The position numbers and the translations under genes were made by a program. From Candidatus Bipolaricaulota bacterium (GTDB lineage: Bacteria > Bipolaricaulota > Bipolaricaulia > UBA7950 > UBA9294): 64,000 nt of DNA. The stretch's first letter is position 1; every line of letters starts with the position of its first letter. Of the stretch, positions 24,362 to 32,878 are shown piece by piece. Below the pieces are notes generated by a model. The model was not told the origin of the DNA. It saw only the letters and a list, made by a program, of their open reading frames with translations, and did no database searches. The stretch is from positions 1-64,000 of the forward strand of contig JANQEA010000008.1 of assembly GCA_028278555.1 (NCBI GenBank). The letters are read 5' to 3'.

Positions 24362-25510
24362 ATGTACTTGCGCCCGGAATGGATCCGACGGATTGACGAC
24401 GCGTTCTGCGACCGATCCGTTGTCTGGCTGAAGGGAGTGCGGCGGGTCGGGAAGACGGTCCTCAGCTGCTCGTTGTCGGATGCGGAGTACTACGACTGCG
24501 AACTTCCGCGAACGCGTCGGCTGTTCGAGGACCCTGAAGGCCTCCTTCGTAGTGTGCGCGGTAGCCGGATCGTGCTTGACGAGATCCACCGCCTGGTCAA
24601 TCCTTCCGAGCTTCTGAAGATCGCGGCCGATCACTACTCCGACGTTCAGATCCTGGCAACGGGCTCTTCGACGCTGGGAGCCTCTTCGAAGTTCCGCGAC
24701 TCGCTGACGGGGAGGAAGCGCACTGTCTGGCTGACTCCGATGACTCTCGATGACCTGAGCGCGTTTGAGCGAGGCGACTTGGAACATCGCCTCCTACGAG
24801 GCGGGCTCCCGTCGTTTTTCCTGGCGTCCGAGACTCCCGAATCAGACTACCAAGAGTGGCTCGACTCGTATTGGGCGAAGGATATCCAGGAGCTCTTCCG
24901 GCTGGAGAGGCGGGCATCGTTCCAGAGGCTGTTTGAACTTCTCGCGACGCAGAGCGGGGGCATCTTCGAGGCGACTCGTTTCGCCGGCCCGTGTGAGATC
25001 AGTCGGCAGACGGTCTCCAACTACCTTGCCGTTCTCGAAGCTACGCTGGTCGCTCATGTCATTCGACCGTTCAGTACGCGCCGATCGACCGAACTGGTCT
25101 CGGCCCCGAAGGTCTACGCTTTCGACACGGGGTTCGTCTGCTTCGCGCGCGGGTGGCGCGAGCTTCGTCCAGACGATCTGGGCATTCTTTGGGAGCACTT
25201 CGTACTCAACGAGATCCAGGCAAAGCTCCAATCGCAACAGGTCCACTACTGGAGAGACAAGAACAAGCACGAAATCGACTTCATCATCCGAAGGCGAGGC
25301 GGCTTGCCGGACGCCATCGAATGCAAGTGGTCGGCAGAGGAGTTCGATCCCCGCAATCTTCGTGCGTTCCGACGGCAGTATCCCGAAGGGAGAAACTGGG
25401 TTGTCGCCTCCGACGTAGATCGTTCGTTCTCAAGGACCGTAGGTGGGATCGAGATCCGATTTGCTGCCCTCCCGGAGCTCATCCATCAGCTTCAGCAGCG
25501 CGATGATTGA
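24362..25510 (+). CDS. AAA_14/DUF4143 ATPase
   Basis: 382 aa from ATG 24362; TATGCT at 24342-24347 looks like its -10 box, so the mRNA has little leader (ATG 24344 is an alternative). Walker A GVRRVGKT at ~25-32, Walker B IVLDEIH at ~70-76, sensor ILATGSSTLG, then the DUF4143 C-terminal part with the nuclease-like tail WRDKNKHEIDFIIRR ... AIECKWS (D-x-ExK pattern of a PD-(D/E)xK fold). These ATPases are common, often mobile, and of uncertain role. It lies between two direct copies of the 3' end of the neighbouring minus-strand gene, so it appears to be inserted cargo. Confidence 0.88.
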   Translation: MYLRPEWIRRIDDAFCDRSVVWLKGVRRVGKTVLSCSLSDAEYYDCELPRTRRLFEDPEGLLRSVRGSRIVLDEIHRLVNPSELLKIAADHYSDVQILATGSSTLGASSKFRDSLTGRKRTVWLTPMTLDDLSAFERGDLEHRLLRGGLPSFFLASETPESDYQEWLDSYWAKDIQELFRLERRASFQRLFELLATQSGGIFEATRFAGPCEISRQTVSNYLAVLEATLVAHVIRPFSTRRSTELVSAPKVYAFDTGFVCFARGWRELRPDDLGILWEHFVLNEIQAKLQSQQVHYWRDKNKHEIDFIIRRRGGLPDAIECKWSAEEFDPRNLRAFRRQYPEGRNWVVASDVDRSFSRTVGGIEIRFAALPELIHQLQQRDD

Positions 25511-25576
25511 AGGCTCCGTCCCATGAAGGCGGATGCGTCTACGATCCGGCTCGAATCACGATTAGCCGTGCCAACC

Positions 25577-25638
25577 CGGAGAATGCCTCTGGCCATTCTC
25601 CGCCGCGCAGAGAGCTTGCCCTCTAGGGTCTCTGCGCG
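25577..25638 (-). terminator. Double hairpin at the 3' end of the propeller gene
   Basis: Hairpin 25577-25602 (9-bp arms CGGAGAATG/CATTCTCCG) and hairpin 25604-25638 (9-bp arms CGCGCAGAG/CTCTGCGCG). The upstream arm of the second encodes the last codons (AQRP), so hairpin and C-terminus are linked. Confidence 0.7.
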
Positions 25639-28541
25639 AGGATGTCAATCGGATAGCGGAAGGTGATCGGCTCGCCGTTCCGTCCCGGGAAGGTGACGAT
25701 CAGGTCGTAGGTCCCCGGTGTCATCGACGCCGGCAAGTCGAACCACGCGCGGATCGTCTCTCCCTGCCGGATGAACGACAGCGCCTCGTACTCGCCGATC
25801 GCCACCGACGAGAACTGGACGAAGTCAGGGGGTGAGAACTGTGCGTCTAGCGTGATTGTCAGCAGCGCGTTGAACGAACCGGCTGAGAGCGCCGTCGGCG
25901 AAATCGACACAATCCCCGGCGGGGAGCCGCCGGCCATCGGTGATTGGGCGCCTCCTGGCCCTTGTGTCCCGCGCTGCTGAGGCGGCGAACTGGCTCCCGA
26001 TTGCGACGGCCCTCCCACCCCGACGTTCTGCGGAGCAGAACTCGGACCGGCTTGAGCATCGCTCAAGCCGAAATAGGCAAGTACATCGCCGATGTACTCG
26101 GCGCTGTACGCCTCTGCGCGGAAGACCTCGTTCGTCTGCCCATCCGGGCCGGATGAGTAGAACGGGTTGACGTACTCCCAGACGATCTCGCCGGCCGGCG
26201 TCACTTCGAAGAATCGCCCCTCGACGCCGGAGCAGATGAGCGTGTTCCCGTTGCGCAGCCGTTGCTGACCCGATATATGGTCTGCGAACCAGGCGTCACT
26301 TGTTCCGCCTGGTTCGTCCGGGTATTGCCAGACGATGGTGGCGGGCAATACCCGGGTGGATGAGCTATCCCCATAGGCGGGTAGATCCACTTCGATCACT
26401 CGCGAGTACGGGCGCTCGCGCCGATTGCCATTATCGAAGACGAGGACGGTGTTCTCGTCTAGCCACTCGCAGTCATGTTGGTTGTAGAGGATCTGGGTTC
26501 CCGACGCGCCGTATGCGGCCGGATTCCCCCAGCGGTACAAGAGATCGCCGGCGTCACCGGCCGCCTCGGTTGTTGTCAGGTCGTGATCGATGATCCAGAA
26601 CTCGCTGGCGACGCGGCTGGAGAGGATGATCTGGTCGTGCTCGGCGCTGTAGGCGATCGAGTTGAAGTGCCACCAGTCCTCGGTCCGGGTGTCGGCGAAG
26701 AAGTCGAGATCGATCTTCTCCGGGTGTCCAGCAGCGTGCCATCCGGCGGGGAGCACGTGATCCCACAGGTGCCATTCCCAGACGATCCGGTCGAGGGTAG
26801 GGCTGTATTCGAGGACCATCTCGCTCCAGACCTCGCCCGAGTCCGGCAGCTGGTTCGATGACAGCCCCGCGGCCAACGCCTCGGCCTGCGACTTCGTCTC
26901 CCAAGCGATCATCAGCACGTTTCCGTTCGGGAGCATTGCGACGTCGTGATGAAGATGGGCGTGCCCGGTCGTCAGTTCGAACGACCACGCCTCATCCCCG
27001 TCCCATGTCAAGAGCTCGACGCCCCCACCCATGCCGCCCGCCGAGAGCTCACCCCGGATCGTGTACGTCGCCAGCAGATCGCCGCCCTCCATCAGATAGA
27101 CGGAGTTCCCCGGTCGCCCGGAGAGCTGCCAGTCGTGGACGACTTCCCCATCACGGTTGATGAGGTATGCCGTTTGCCCCCCGACGGGGGCAAACAGCAC
27201 GTATGCTTCGTCCTCGGCTCCGAGAGCGGAGCCGAGGTCGGGCGAGTTCTGGGACTCGTCGTTCCCAGAACTCGCGTCTGGTGAGCTGGCCACGTAGCTG
27301 CTGGCACCACTCCTCACAACTCGGACGAGATTCTGAACCCTTCTGACATCGCCTTGCGGCCCATTGCCGTAGGAAGGCGAGCCGGTCTTCGGATCGGAGC
27401 GCTGACAGCCGGCCCCGTGGACGTCGATGAACTGACCGTTCATGTAGCCGAGTCCACGACCGAACGCGATGTACACGGCGCTCTGACCGCCCCGCGTCGT
27501 CACGTGCGTGGTCCCCGACCAGTAGTGGCCCCAGTCGAGATCTCCGTCTTCGTTGGTGATGCTCGTTACATTGAAGAGTGGGTCGATCGCTGCCGAGTTC
27601 GTCGCATCCGGCGAGCGCATGTAGTCGACGATCGACTGAAGCTCCTTCGCGTTCGGCAGATACCAGTCGGAGTACCCGAGATAGCTCTGGTCGTTGAGAT
27701 CCTCGACGTAGGCCAGCGCCTCTTCCCAGTTCATGCCGTACCCCGAGTCGTTCTGCGACCACATCAGGCCGGTCGCCAGATCGGAGATCGTCCCGTCGCC
27801 GTTGTTGATGAAGTCGTTCTCGCCGTAGGCCGTGTTCCCGCGGACGAAGCGGACGTAGTACGTCTTCTCCTGCCCGCCGGGGCCCGCCGTTGTGTTGACC
27901 GGGTAGCCCTTGATCCGGCCGTCGGCGAAGTTGACGCCGAACATCTGGTCACCGCCGCCGAAGCTCCCGCCGCTGACGTAGAGCGTCGTCGTCACCCACT
28001 GCGAATCGATGATCCGCTCCCCGGCCGACGTGTCGCCGTAGGCGAAGTCGAAGTAGGCCGTGTCGATGAACGGGACCATGCCGGAACCTGAGGGATCCAT
28101 TCCGTCAACACCGGAGAAGTCGATCAGCGAGTAGAGCTCCTTGATCGTCGGCAGCCGCCAGTCCGAGTAGCCGGCGTACGTGAAGCCGTTCGCGTACGCG
28201 ACAGCTTCGGAGTAGGTCATCTTGCCGAAGTAATCCTGCGTCCACATCAGACCCGTGACGAGATCGGTCACCGTCCCGTCGCCGTTGTCGAAGTAGTTCG
28301 GCTGATTCCCATCGATCTGCGCGTCCTGACCAGAGAAAGGTTGTCCCGCAGCAGGCGCACTGATCTCAGCGTAGTTGTCGTACGTCTTCGACTGATTCGT
28401 ATCGACGATCGCGTAGTTCAAGTCATTCGTTGCCGCGATCGCCTCACCGACGTCAAGCAGCGACGTGAGCGCGCAACCAGAGAGGACGAGTGTCAAGGCA
28501 ACGATCGGCGTGAGTCGTTTCAGTTTCATCGTGATCCTCAT
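25623..28541 (-). CDS. Lipoprotein with two DUF1566 domains and an arylsulfotransferase-like propeller
   Basis: 972 aa from ATG 28541, chosen for the AAGGAGGGA just upstream. Lipobox LVLSGC (Cys ~22). Two DUF1566/Lcl domains at ~80-400 (SDWRLPTIKELYSLIDFSG; SDWYLPNAKELQSIVDYMR; MFGVNFADGRIKGYP). From ~450 comes a six-bladed ASST-like propeller: AYLINRDGEVVHDWQLSG, HHDVAMLPNGNVLMIAWE, WHFNSIAYSAEHDQIILSSR, YNQHDCEWLDENTVLVFDNG, RLRNGNTLICSGVEGRFFEV. A C-terminal Ig-like domain ends IDILAQRP. ASST enzymes move sulfate between phenols; here the catalytic state is uncertain. The promoter has TTCAT repeats. Confidence 0.83.
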   Translation of the reverse strand: MRITMKLKRLTPIVALTLVLSGCALTSLLDVGEAIAATNDLNYAIVDTNQSKTYDNYAEISAPAAGQPFSGQDAQIDGNQPNYFDNGDGTVTDLVTGLMWTQDYFGKMTYSEAVAYANGFTYAGYSDWRLPTIKELYSLIDFSGVDGMDPSGSGMVPFIDTAYFDFAYGDTSAGERIIDSQWVTTTLYVSGGSFGGGDQMFGVNFADGRIKGYPVNTTAGPGGQEKTYYVRFVRGNTAYGENDFINNGDGTISDLATGLMWSQNDSGYGMNWEEALAYVEDLNDQSYLGYSDWYLPNAKELQSIVDYMRSPDATNSAAIDPLFNVTSITNEDGDLDWGHYWSGTTHVTTRGGQSAVYIAFGRGLGYMNGQFIDVHGAGCQRSDPKTGSPSYGNGPQGDVRRVQNLVRVVRSGASSYVASSPDASSGNDESQNSPDLGSALGAEDEAYVLFAPVGGQTAYLINRDGEVVHDWQLSGRPGNSVYLMEGGDLLATYTIRGELSAGGMGGGVELLTWDGDEAWSFELTTGHAHLHHDVAMLPNGNVLMIAWETKSQAEALAAGLSSNQLPDSGEVWSEMVLEYSPTLDRIVWEWHLWDHVLPAGWHAAGHPEKIDLDFFADTRTEDWWHFNSIAYSAEHDQIILSSRVASEFWIIDHDLTTTEAAGDAGDLLYRWGNPAAYGASGTQILYNQHDCEWLDENTVLVFDNGNRRERPYSRVIEVDLPAYGDSSSTRVLPATIVWQYPDEPGGTSDAWFADHISGQQRLRNGNTLICSGVEGRFFEVTPAGEIVWEYVNPFYSSGPDGQTNEVFRAEAYSAEYIGDVLAYFGLSDAQAGPSSAPQNVGVGGPSQSGASSPPQQRGTQGPGGAQSPMAGGSPPGIVSISPTALSAGSFNALLTITLDAQFSPPDFVQFSSVAIGEYEALSFIRQGETIRAWFDLPASMTPGTYDLIVTFPGRNGEPITFRYPIDILAQRP

Positions 28542-28572
28542 CTTAGTCCCTCCTTGGAGTGGAAGTGCCGGG

Positions 28573-28604
28573 AGGGTAGAGCGAGCACATGAAGCCAACA
28601 TGAA
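28573..28604 (-). promoter_or_regulatory. TTCAT direct repeats and -10 box of the propeller lipoprotein gene
   Basis: On the minus strand TTCAT at 28604-28600 and 28593-28589 (11-bp period), ten bases, then TACCCT at 28578-28573. The start codon is at 28541. Spacing and -10 are identical to those before the 501-aa DUF1566 lipoprotein at 56.1 kb. Confidence 0.6.
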
Positions 28605-28830
28605 TTTCTGGCTTCATGAAGGAACTCTTCGAGTTCCCAGATGAAGAGAGCACGTGAGTGCTCGACGGCGGATGAATCCATGGTTCATGCGTGCAACTCG
28701 CGAAGTGACGAAAGATGAACCAGGCGGGTAGCCTGCGACTCCGCGTGTTGCCGGAGGTGAAGAACGCGCAGGCGTTCGCAGGAGGGTAGAGCGGGCAGAC
28801 CAACGACACATGAATCGATAGGCGAGGGAG
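28605..28830. repeat. Cluster of short perfect hairpins, related to but diverged from the 190-bp arrays
   Basis: Hairpins: ATGAAGCCA/TGGCTTCAT (28589-28617, overlapping the operator), GGAACTC-ttc-GAGTTCC (28621-28637), GAGCAC-gtga-GTGCTC (28648-28663) and several weaker ones to 28760. At ~28785-28815 a second, lone promoter-like copy occurs (GGGTAGAGCGGGCA, later CATGAA), possibly the relic of another promoter. No coding sequence is seen. Confidence 0.6.
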
Positions 28831-28844
28831 AGTTCCCCCTCCTT

Positions 28845-31800
28845 CTATTCGGCGGTCTTGTCCTCTGCCTCTTCTGGCTCCGCTGGGAGAGATACTCCCA
28901 GGGCAGCAGCGAGCCTGACGAGGACAGCTTCCATGTCCGATCCCGTTTCCTGCTTCGGAATAAGTGACACTACCTCCCGCTTGAATGAGTCTGTGCTAGC
29001 GGGTTGATCCGTCTCACGGAGCTTGTAGCCCTCCTCCATGCGAGTTGCCAGCCAAGAAAGCCCAGCCACATTCTCATGTGCAAGCAGTGGCTCGAAGAGC
29101 TTCGGGATGAGATCGTTTAGCGTTGCGAGGGATTGGGCTTCAGGTAGCAAGAAGCCGAGATGTTCAAAGAACGGATCTCCGATCCCTTCTGCTGGGCTAA
29201 GTGCTCCTTTCAGGATTCGAGTCCCAAGAACAGATTGCACGGGCCCACTCATCAGGGAGACAAGACTTCGTAGCATGTCCATGGACTCCTGAGAAGGAGA
29301 CTTCCCCGCGGCAAGATCCTTCGACAACTCAAGGATGGCTTCTCTGACGCTTGAGCCCAGTTGAAGCCTGACGCCGAGTTCGTCGAGCTTGCCTACTAGT
29401 CGAAGTCCGGCCGGAAGCTTCATGAAACAGGCCTTCCACTCAGGCTTCGATGCGCTCTCAACGCCGTTCTTGCACCATGTGAGTACGGATGAGGTCTGCG
29501 TGACCTCCAGAAGCTCAAGTAGGAGATCCGCATCACCAAGCTTGGCTAGCGCTGCGTCACCACTGCTCAAGTAGCGATCAAAGGAATCAGCCTCGCAGAC
29601 GGCCAAGAGCGCACGCTGGTATACGTTGGCAGTCTCTTCGTCTTCACCATCCTCCGCGGGCAGACCAGAGCGGAGGCTCCTCCAATCGCGGATGAAGCTT
29701 GCTGGAGTAAGCACAGCTCGTATGTCATCGGCCCTAGTCAACTGCGCGATCATCTGCTGCACCAGGGCGGGCATGGCATCGCGTTGCTCGATCACGTCAC
29801 GTAGGATGGTGAGCTCAGAACGCGGACTAATGATCTCAAGAAGATGTCCGACAATTGCCCGGTCCCCACTCGCCATGTACTGCTCAAGACGCGAGTGACC
29901 CTCTTCCGAATTGCCGGCAGGGTCCGGCTTCGCGCCGCTGGGATTCGCTCGCAAGTGGAAGAACATGAGCTTCGCTACAGCTGCATCTTTCTTGTTCTCT
30001 GACGCATGATAGAGGTAGTGAAGTGGACTACCTGATGCAGCGAAGGAATCGAGTGACTCGGCCGCACTGTCACACCCAACAGAAGAGAGACCCTCCAGGG
30101 TCTCGATGATGCGAACGGCTTCGTCGACAGGTGCAGGCTCGGTCGATGCATCTAGCCGTGCCAGAGCCGAACTCGCTACGTTTCCCCACTTAACGTTCGC
30201 TGATGTCCGGCTCGTGATGAGAATGCAGTCTCTGTGGGCGTTGCCAAAACCAGCAGAAGCAATCGACTGCATCAGAGACTCAGTCATTGATCCTTCGGCA
30301 ATCTCGGGAGCGACTCCCAGCAAGGCCTTGTCTGTGGCGCCTTTCAGCTTCTGACTGGCGCCTACCCAGGCCTGATACCGCATTTGGATAGCAAAGGGTC
30401 GTTCAAGCTGGACATCAAGCTCAGGCTCCTGCAGACGCTCCACCAGCTTGCGGGTAGCGACGAGAGCCTTCGGTAGGACTGGATTGTCGACGTCAGCATC
30501 CTCCTCCTTCACCAGTGGCGGGATGCGGTCAAGAGTGCGTTGGTAATTCGCGATGACTGACTCTGTTGTGGGGCGGCTGTCGCAGAATCCGATCGCGGTA
30601 AGCAACTGATCTACAAGCTTCTCGTTCGCGGCACTCCACGGCCCCGCTCCGCGAATGGCTTTGCCGGCAGTCCTGGCGAGAGACTTGTGCTCTCTGTTCT
30701 CGGTTGGGATCGAAGCGATCGCATCAATTGCCGCTAAGAGTTCAGGTGGATCGAGAGCATGAAGTGCGAACTGGCACGTATGGTCGAGCACCTCCCACAC
30801 TGCTTCTCCGTGTACCGCGTGAGCACCTACTAGACTGTTCTTGTCTGCGGAGAGAACGGCTTCCTCGAGTGTCTCAGCTAGCAGAAGGTGATAGCCCTCG
30901 GCAGGTGCTACACCGTACGCCAGACCTGAAAGCTGCTTGCGGACCGATTCCTGATCTCCTTCGCCTACGAACCAGGTGTCTGGGAGACTACCGTCCCAGA
31001 GCTGCTTTCGAATGTGCGGGGCCTTCGAACGAAGAAGACCAGCGTAGTAGCCAAGAACCTGAATAGTGTAGGCAGGTTCGTCTTCCCACTGGATCACGAG
31101 AGCAGCAAGCTGGTTGAGGTACAGCTTGATTGCGCGAGGAGTTGGCGCACTACCCTTGGAAACGCAGCACCGAGTGAACGTCCATCGGATATCCTCGTAG
31201 ACAGATGAATCCTGCCCTGGTAGAGCCTTCCGCGCCTGGCTTGCGAAGAATCCCCTCCAATACTGAAGCGCCGGAGGAGGCAGATGGAAACGGACCTGGA
31301 GGACCTTGTCCAGATACGAGCTCGCTGTCTTGTAGCCCAAAAACCTCATCTCAGTGACCGAAGCGTCTGAGGTGTCCATTTGAGGTTCAGAGCCCTTGGC
31401 GTCAGGCGTGCGTCTGCCATTCCCAATCTTGATGGCGTCGGCCGGTTCTGCGTTTGCCCAGATGCGCGCAAGCCCGTCTCGATCATACGGGAGAACGACC
31501 CACAAATATGATGCCCATGGGAGATTCTCCTCGCTCCTCCTGCCTGGGAGGAAGACCTGCAAGTGCGAGAGTAATCGGAGAGCGGAATCACGCTCAATCC
31601 GATCTAGGTTGTCGAGGACGACAACCAGTCGTCGACTATTGACAAGAGTGTCATCCATGAGATCGTTGAAACATCTCTCGAATTCGAGAGACGTGGCAAG
31701 CGGAGTCTCTCTCGACTTCGTTTTGATAGAGCTCTCCAATTGGCCAACCACAACCCCCGGGAGTGTGCCATGGTCCGTCCTGTGCCTGGAGTCACGAGGC

Positions 31801-32471
31801 GACTTCTGCGTCTTTCGAAACCTGCTGCAAACCCCAAGAAGCCACGATGGATGCCTCAGCAGCAAGTACATCGGGGCTGCAAGCGCGAGGCAAAGGCCTA
31901 GGATGAACATACCGGAAGGCCTTCCGGGGGTAAGGCTCAAGTTGGCCGAGACGCCGGCCATTAGCCCGGCGCCGATAACAGGAAGAGCTGCCAAGACAAG
32001 CAACGCGAGTCCCGCATGATGATGCCTTATTTGCGGCTTCGTCGTCGTGTCTTGGTCGACTAGTGCTTTCCCGAGGGATTCACGTCTGGCCTCCCACTCC
32101 TTTAGCTTCTCCCGAGAGGGGAGCCAGCTCGCAAGAAACCCAATCAGCTCGTCGAGGAAAGCGCGGCGGAGCGGATCGCCCTCGTGACACCACGCGTCGA
32201 ATCGGAAGAGCCGGATCCGATCGTCCAAGGCGCTATCCGCGGTCAGCCTCTTCTCTAGCAGGTTCACCACAGTCGTCTTTCCGGAACCCCAGCCGCCCTC
32301 GATGCCGATGACTCCAGCTTGACTCTCAGATTGCACAACCTTCGCGATTGCATCAGCAATCCTGGAGTGGGCGCCGCATTCCCCATTGGTAGCCATGAGG
32401 TCTTCGGACGCTGCGTTGTCGGATAGAAGCGAAGGACGAACTCCTGATTGGCTGAGGTCCGGCTCTACCAT
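28845..32471 (-). CDS. KAP-family P-loop NTPase with membrane segments
   Basis: 1208 aa from ATG 32471, chosen because AAGGGAG stands seven bases upstream; a longer frame to 32564 exists. Walker A GGWGSGKTT at ~59-67, then FDAWCHEGDPLRRAFL typical of KAP NTPases, two hydrophobic helices inserted at ~155-215, and Walker B RRLVVVLDNLDRIE at ~290-303. The long C-terminal ~750 residues are helical and unlike anything I know. KAP NTPases include animal Kidins220 and F-plasmid PifA, which excludes phage T7. By eye the gene is lower in GC than its neighbours. No partner gene is evident. A phage-exclusion role is possible but unproven. Confidence 0.78.
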   Translation of the reverse strand: MVEPDLSQSGVRPSLLSDNAASEDLMATNGECGAHSRIADAIAKVVQSESQAGVIGIEGGWGSGKTTVVNLLEKRLTADSALDDRIRLFRFDAWCHEGDPLRRAFLDELIGFLASWLPSREKLKEWEARRESLGKALVDQDTTTKPQIRHHHAGLALLVLAALPVIGAGLMAGVSANLSLTPGRPSGMFILGLCLALAAPMYLLLRHPSWLLGVCSRFRKTQKSPRDSRHRTDHGTLPGVVVGQLESSIKTKSRETPLATSLEFERCFNDLMDDTLVNSRRLVVVLDNLDRIERDSALRLLSHLQVFLPGRRSEENLPWASYLWVVLPYDRDGLARIWANAEPADAIKIGNGRRTPDAKGSEPQMDTSDASVTEMRFLGYKTASSYLDKVLQVRFHLPPPALQYWRGFFASQARKALPGQDSSVYEDIRWTFTRCCVSKGSAPTPRAIKLYLNQLAALVIQWEDEPAYTIQVLGYYAGLLRSKAPHIRKQLWDGSLPDTWFVGEGDQESVRKQLSGLAYGVAPAEGYHLLLAETLEEAVLSADKNSLVGAHAVHGEAVWEVLDHTCQFALHALDPPELLAAIDAIASIPTENREHKSLARTAGKAIRGAGPWSAANEKLVDQLLTAIGFCDSRPTTESVIANYQRTLDRIPPLVKEEDADVDNPVLPKALVATRKLVERLQEPELDVQLERPFAIQMRYQAWVGASQKLKGATDKALLGVAPEIAEGSMTESLMQSIASAGFGNAHRDCILITSRTSANVKWGNVASSALARLDASTEPAPVDEAVRIIETLEGLSSVGCDSAAESLDSFAASGSPLHYLYHASENKKDAAVAKLMFFHLRANPSGAKPDPAGNSEEGHSRLEQYMASGDRAIVGHLLEIISPRSELTILRDVIEQRDAMPALVQQMIAQLTRADDIRAVLTPASFIRDWRSLRSGLPAEDGEDEETANVYQRALLAVCEADSFDRYLSSGDAALAKLGDADLLLELLEVTQTSSVLTWCKNGVESASKPEWKACFMKLPAGLRLVGKLDELGVRLQLGSSVREAILELSKDLAAGKSPSQESMDMLRSLVSLMSGPVQSVLGTRILKGALSPAEGIGDPFFEHLGFLLPEAQSLATLNDLIPKLFEPLLAHENVAGLSWLATRMEEGYKLRETDQPASTDSFKREVVSLIPKQETGSDMEAVLVRLAAALGVSLPAEPEEAEDKTAE

Positions 32472-32648
32472 GTCTGATCTCCCTTCTCCTGCAAGGGAAG
32501 TATAGGACATCGGAACCACGCAGATCATGCTTGCCGATTGACAGGCATTCTGGGGATCCGGCACCTCACTCCACTCCCGAACTGATCGCTAGATCGTCGC
32601 CCCCCATTCCGATGCAGCCCAGCCCCCCACCCGCTACCCTCTGCCCCA

Positions 32649-32852
32649 ATGCACACCCATGGCCTGATCGAACTCGCTCTACGCTCTGGCGCATCGCTCG
32701 CGGGGATCTCTGATGCGGATGCCCTCCGCATGTCGCCGTCTCATTGTGAGACCGCCCAGCAGACGCTGCCCGAGACCGCGCGGGCTGTGCTGGTTCTCGC
32801 TCTCCACCACCCGATGGCGAAGCCGGATCTGGATCACTGGGGCGGCGAAGGG
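32649..32852 (+). pseudogene. 5' fragment (copy A) of a QueG-like Fe-S protein gene
   Basis: Codons 1-68 match the intact copy C at 35643 (LVDLALRSGxxLAGIxDADALRMSPSH ... LALHHP ... LDHWGGEG), then homology stops at GCGAAGGG and the frame ends 10 codons later. The upstream DNA also matches copy C (CACCCGCTACCCT before the ATG), so the promoter was copied too. The missing 3' part has its counterpart in copy D, which begins at the same GCGAAGGG. Confidence 0.85.
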
Positions 32853-32878
32853 TTCGGTGTCGTGGGGATCATCTACAC

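Noticed and set aside
24116..25752. Insertion sequence around the DUF4143 ATPase
   Set aside because: No transposase and no terminal inverted repeats; the flanks are copies of a host gene end.
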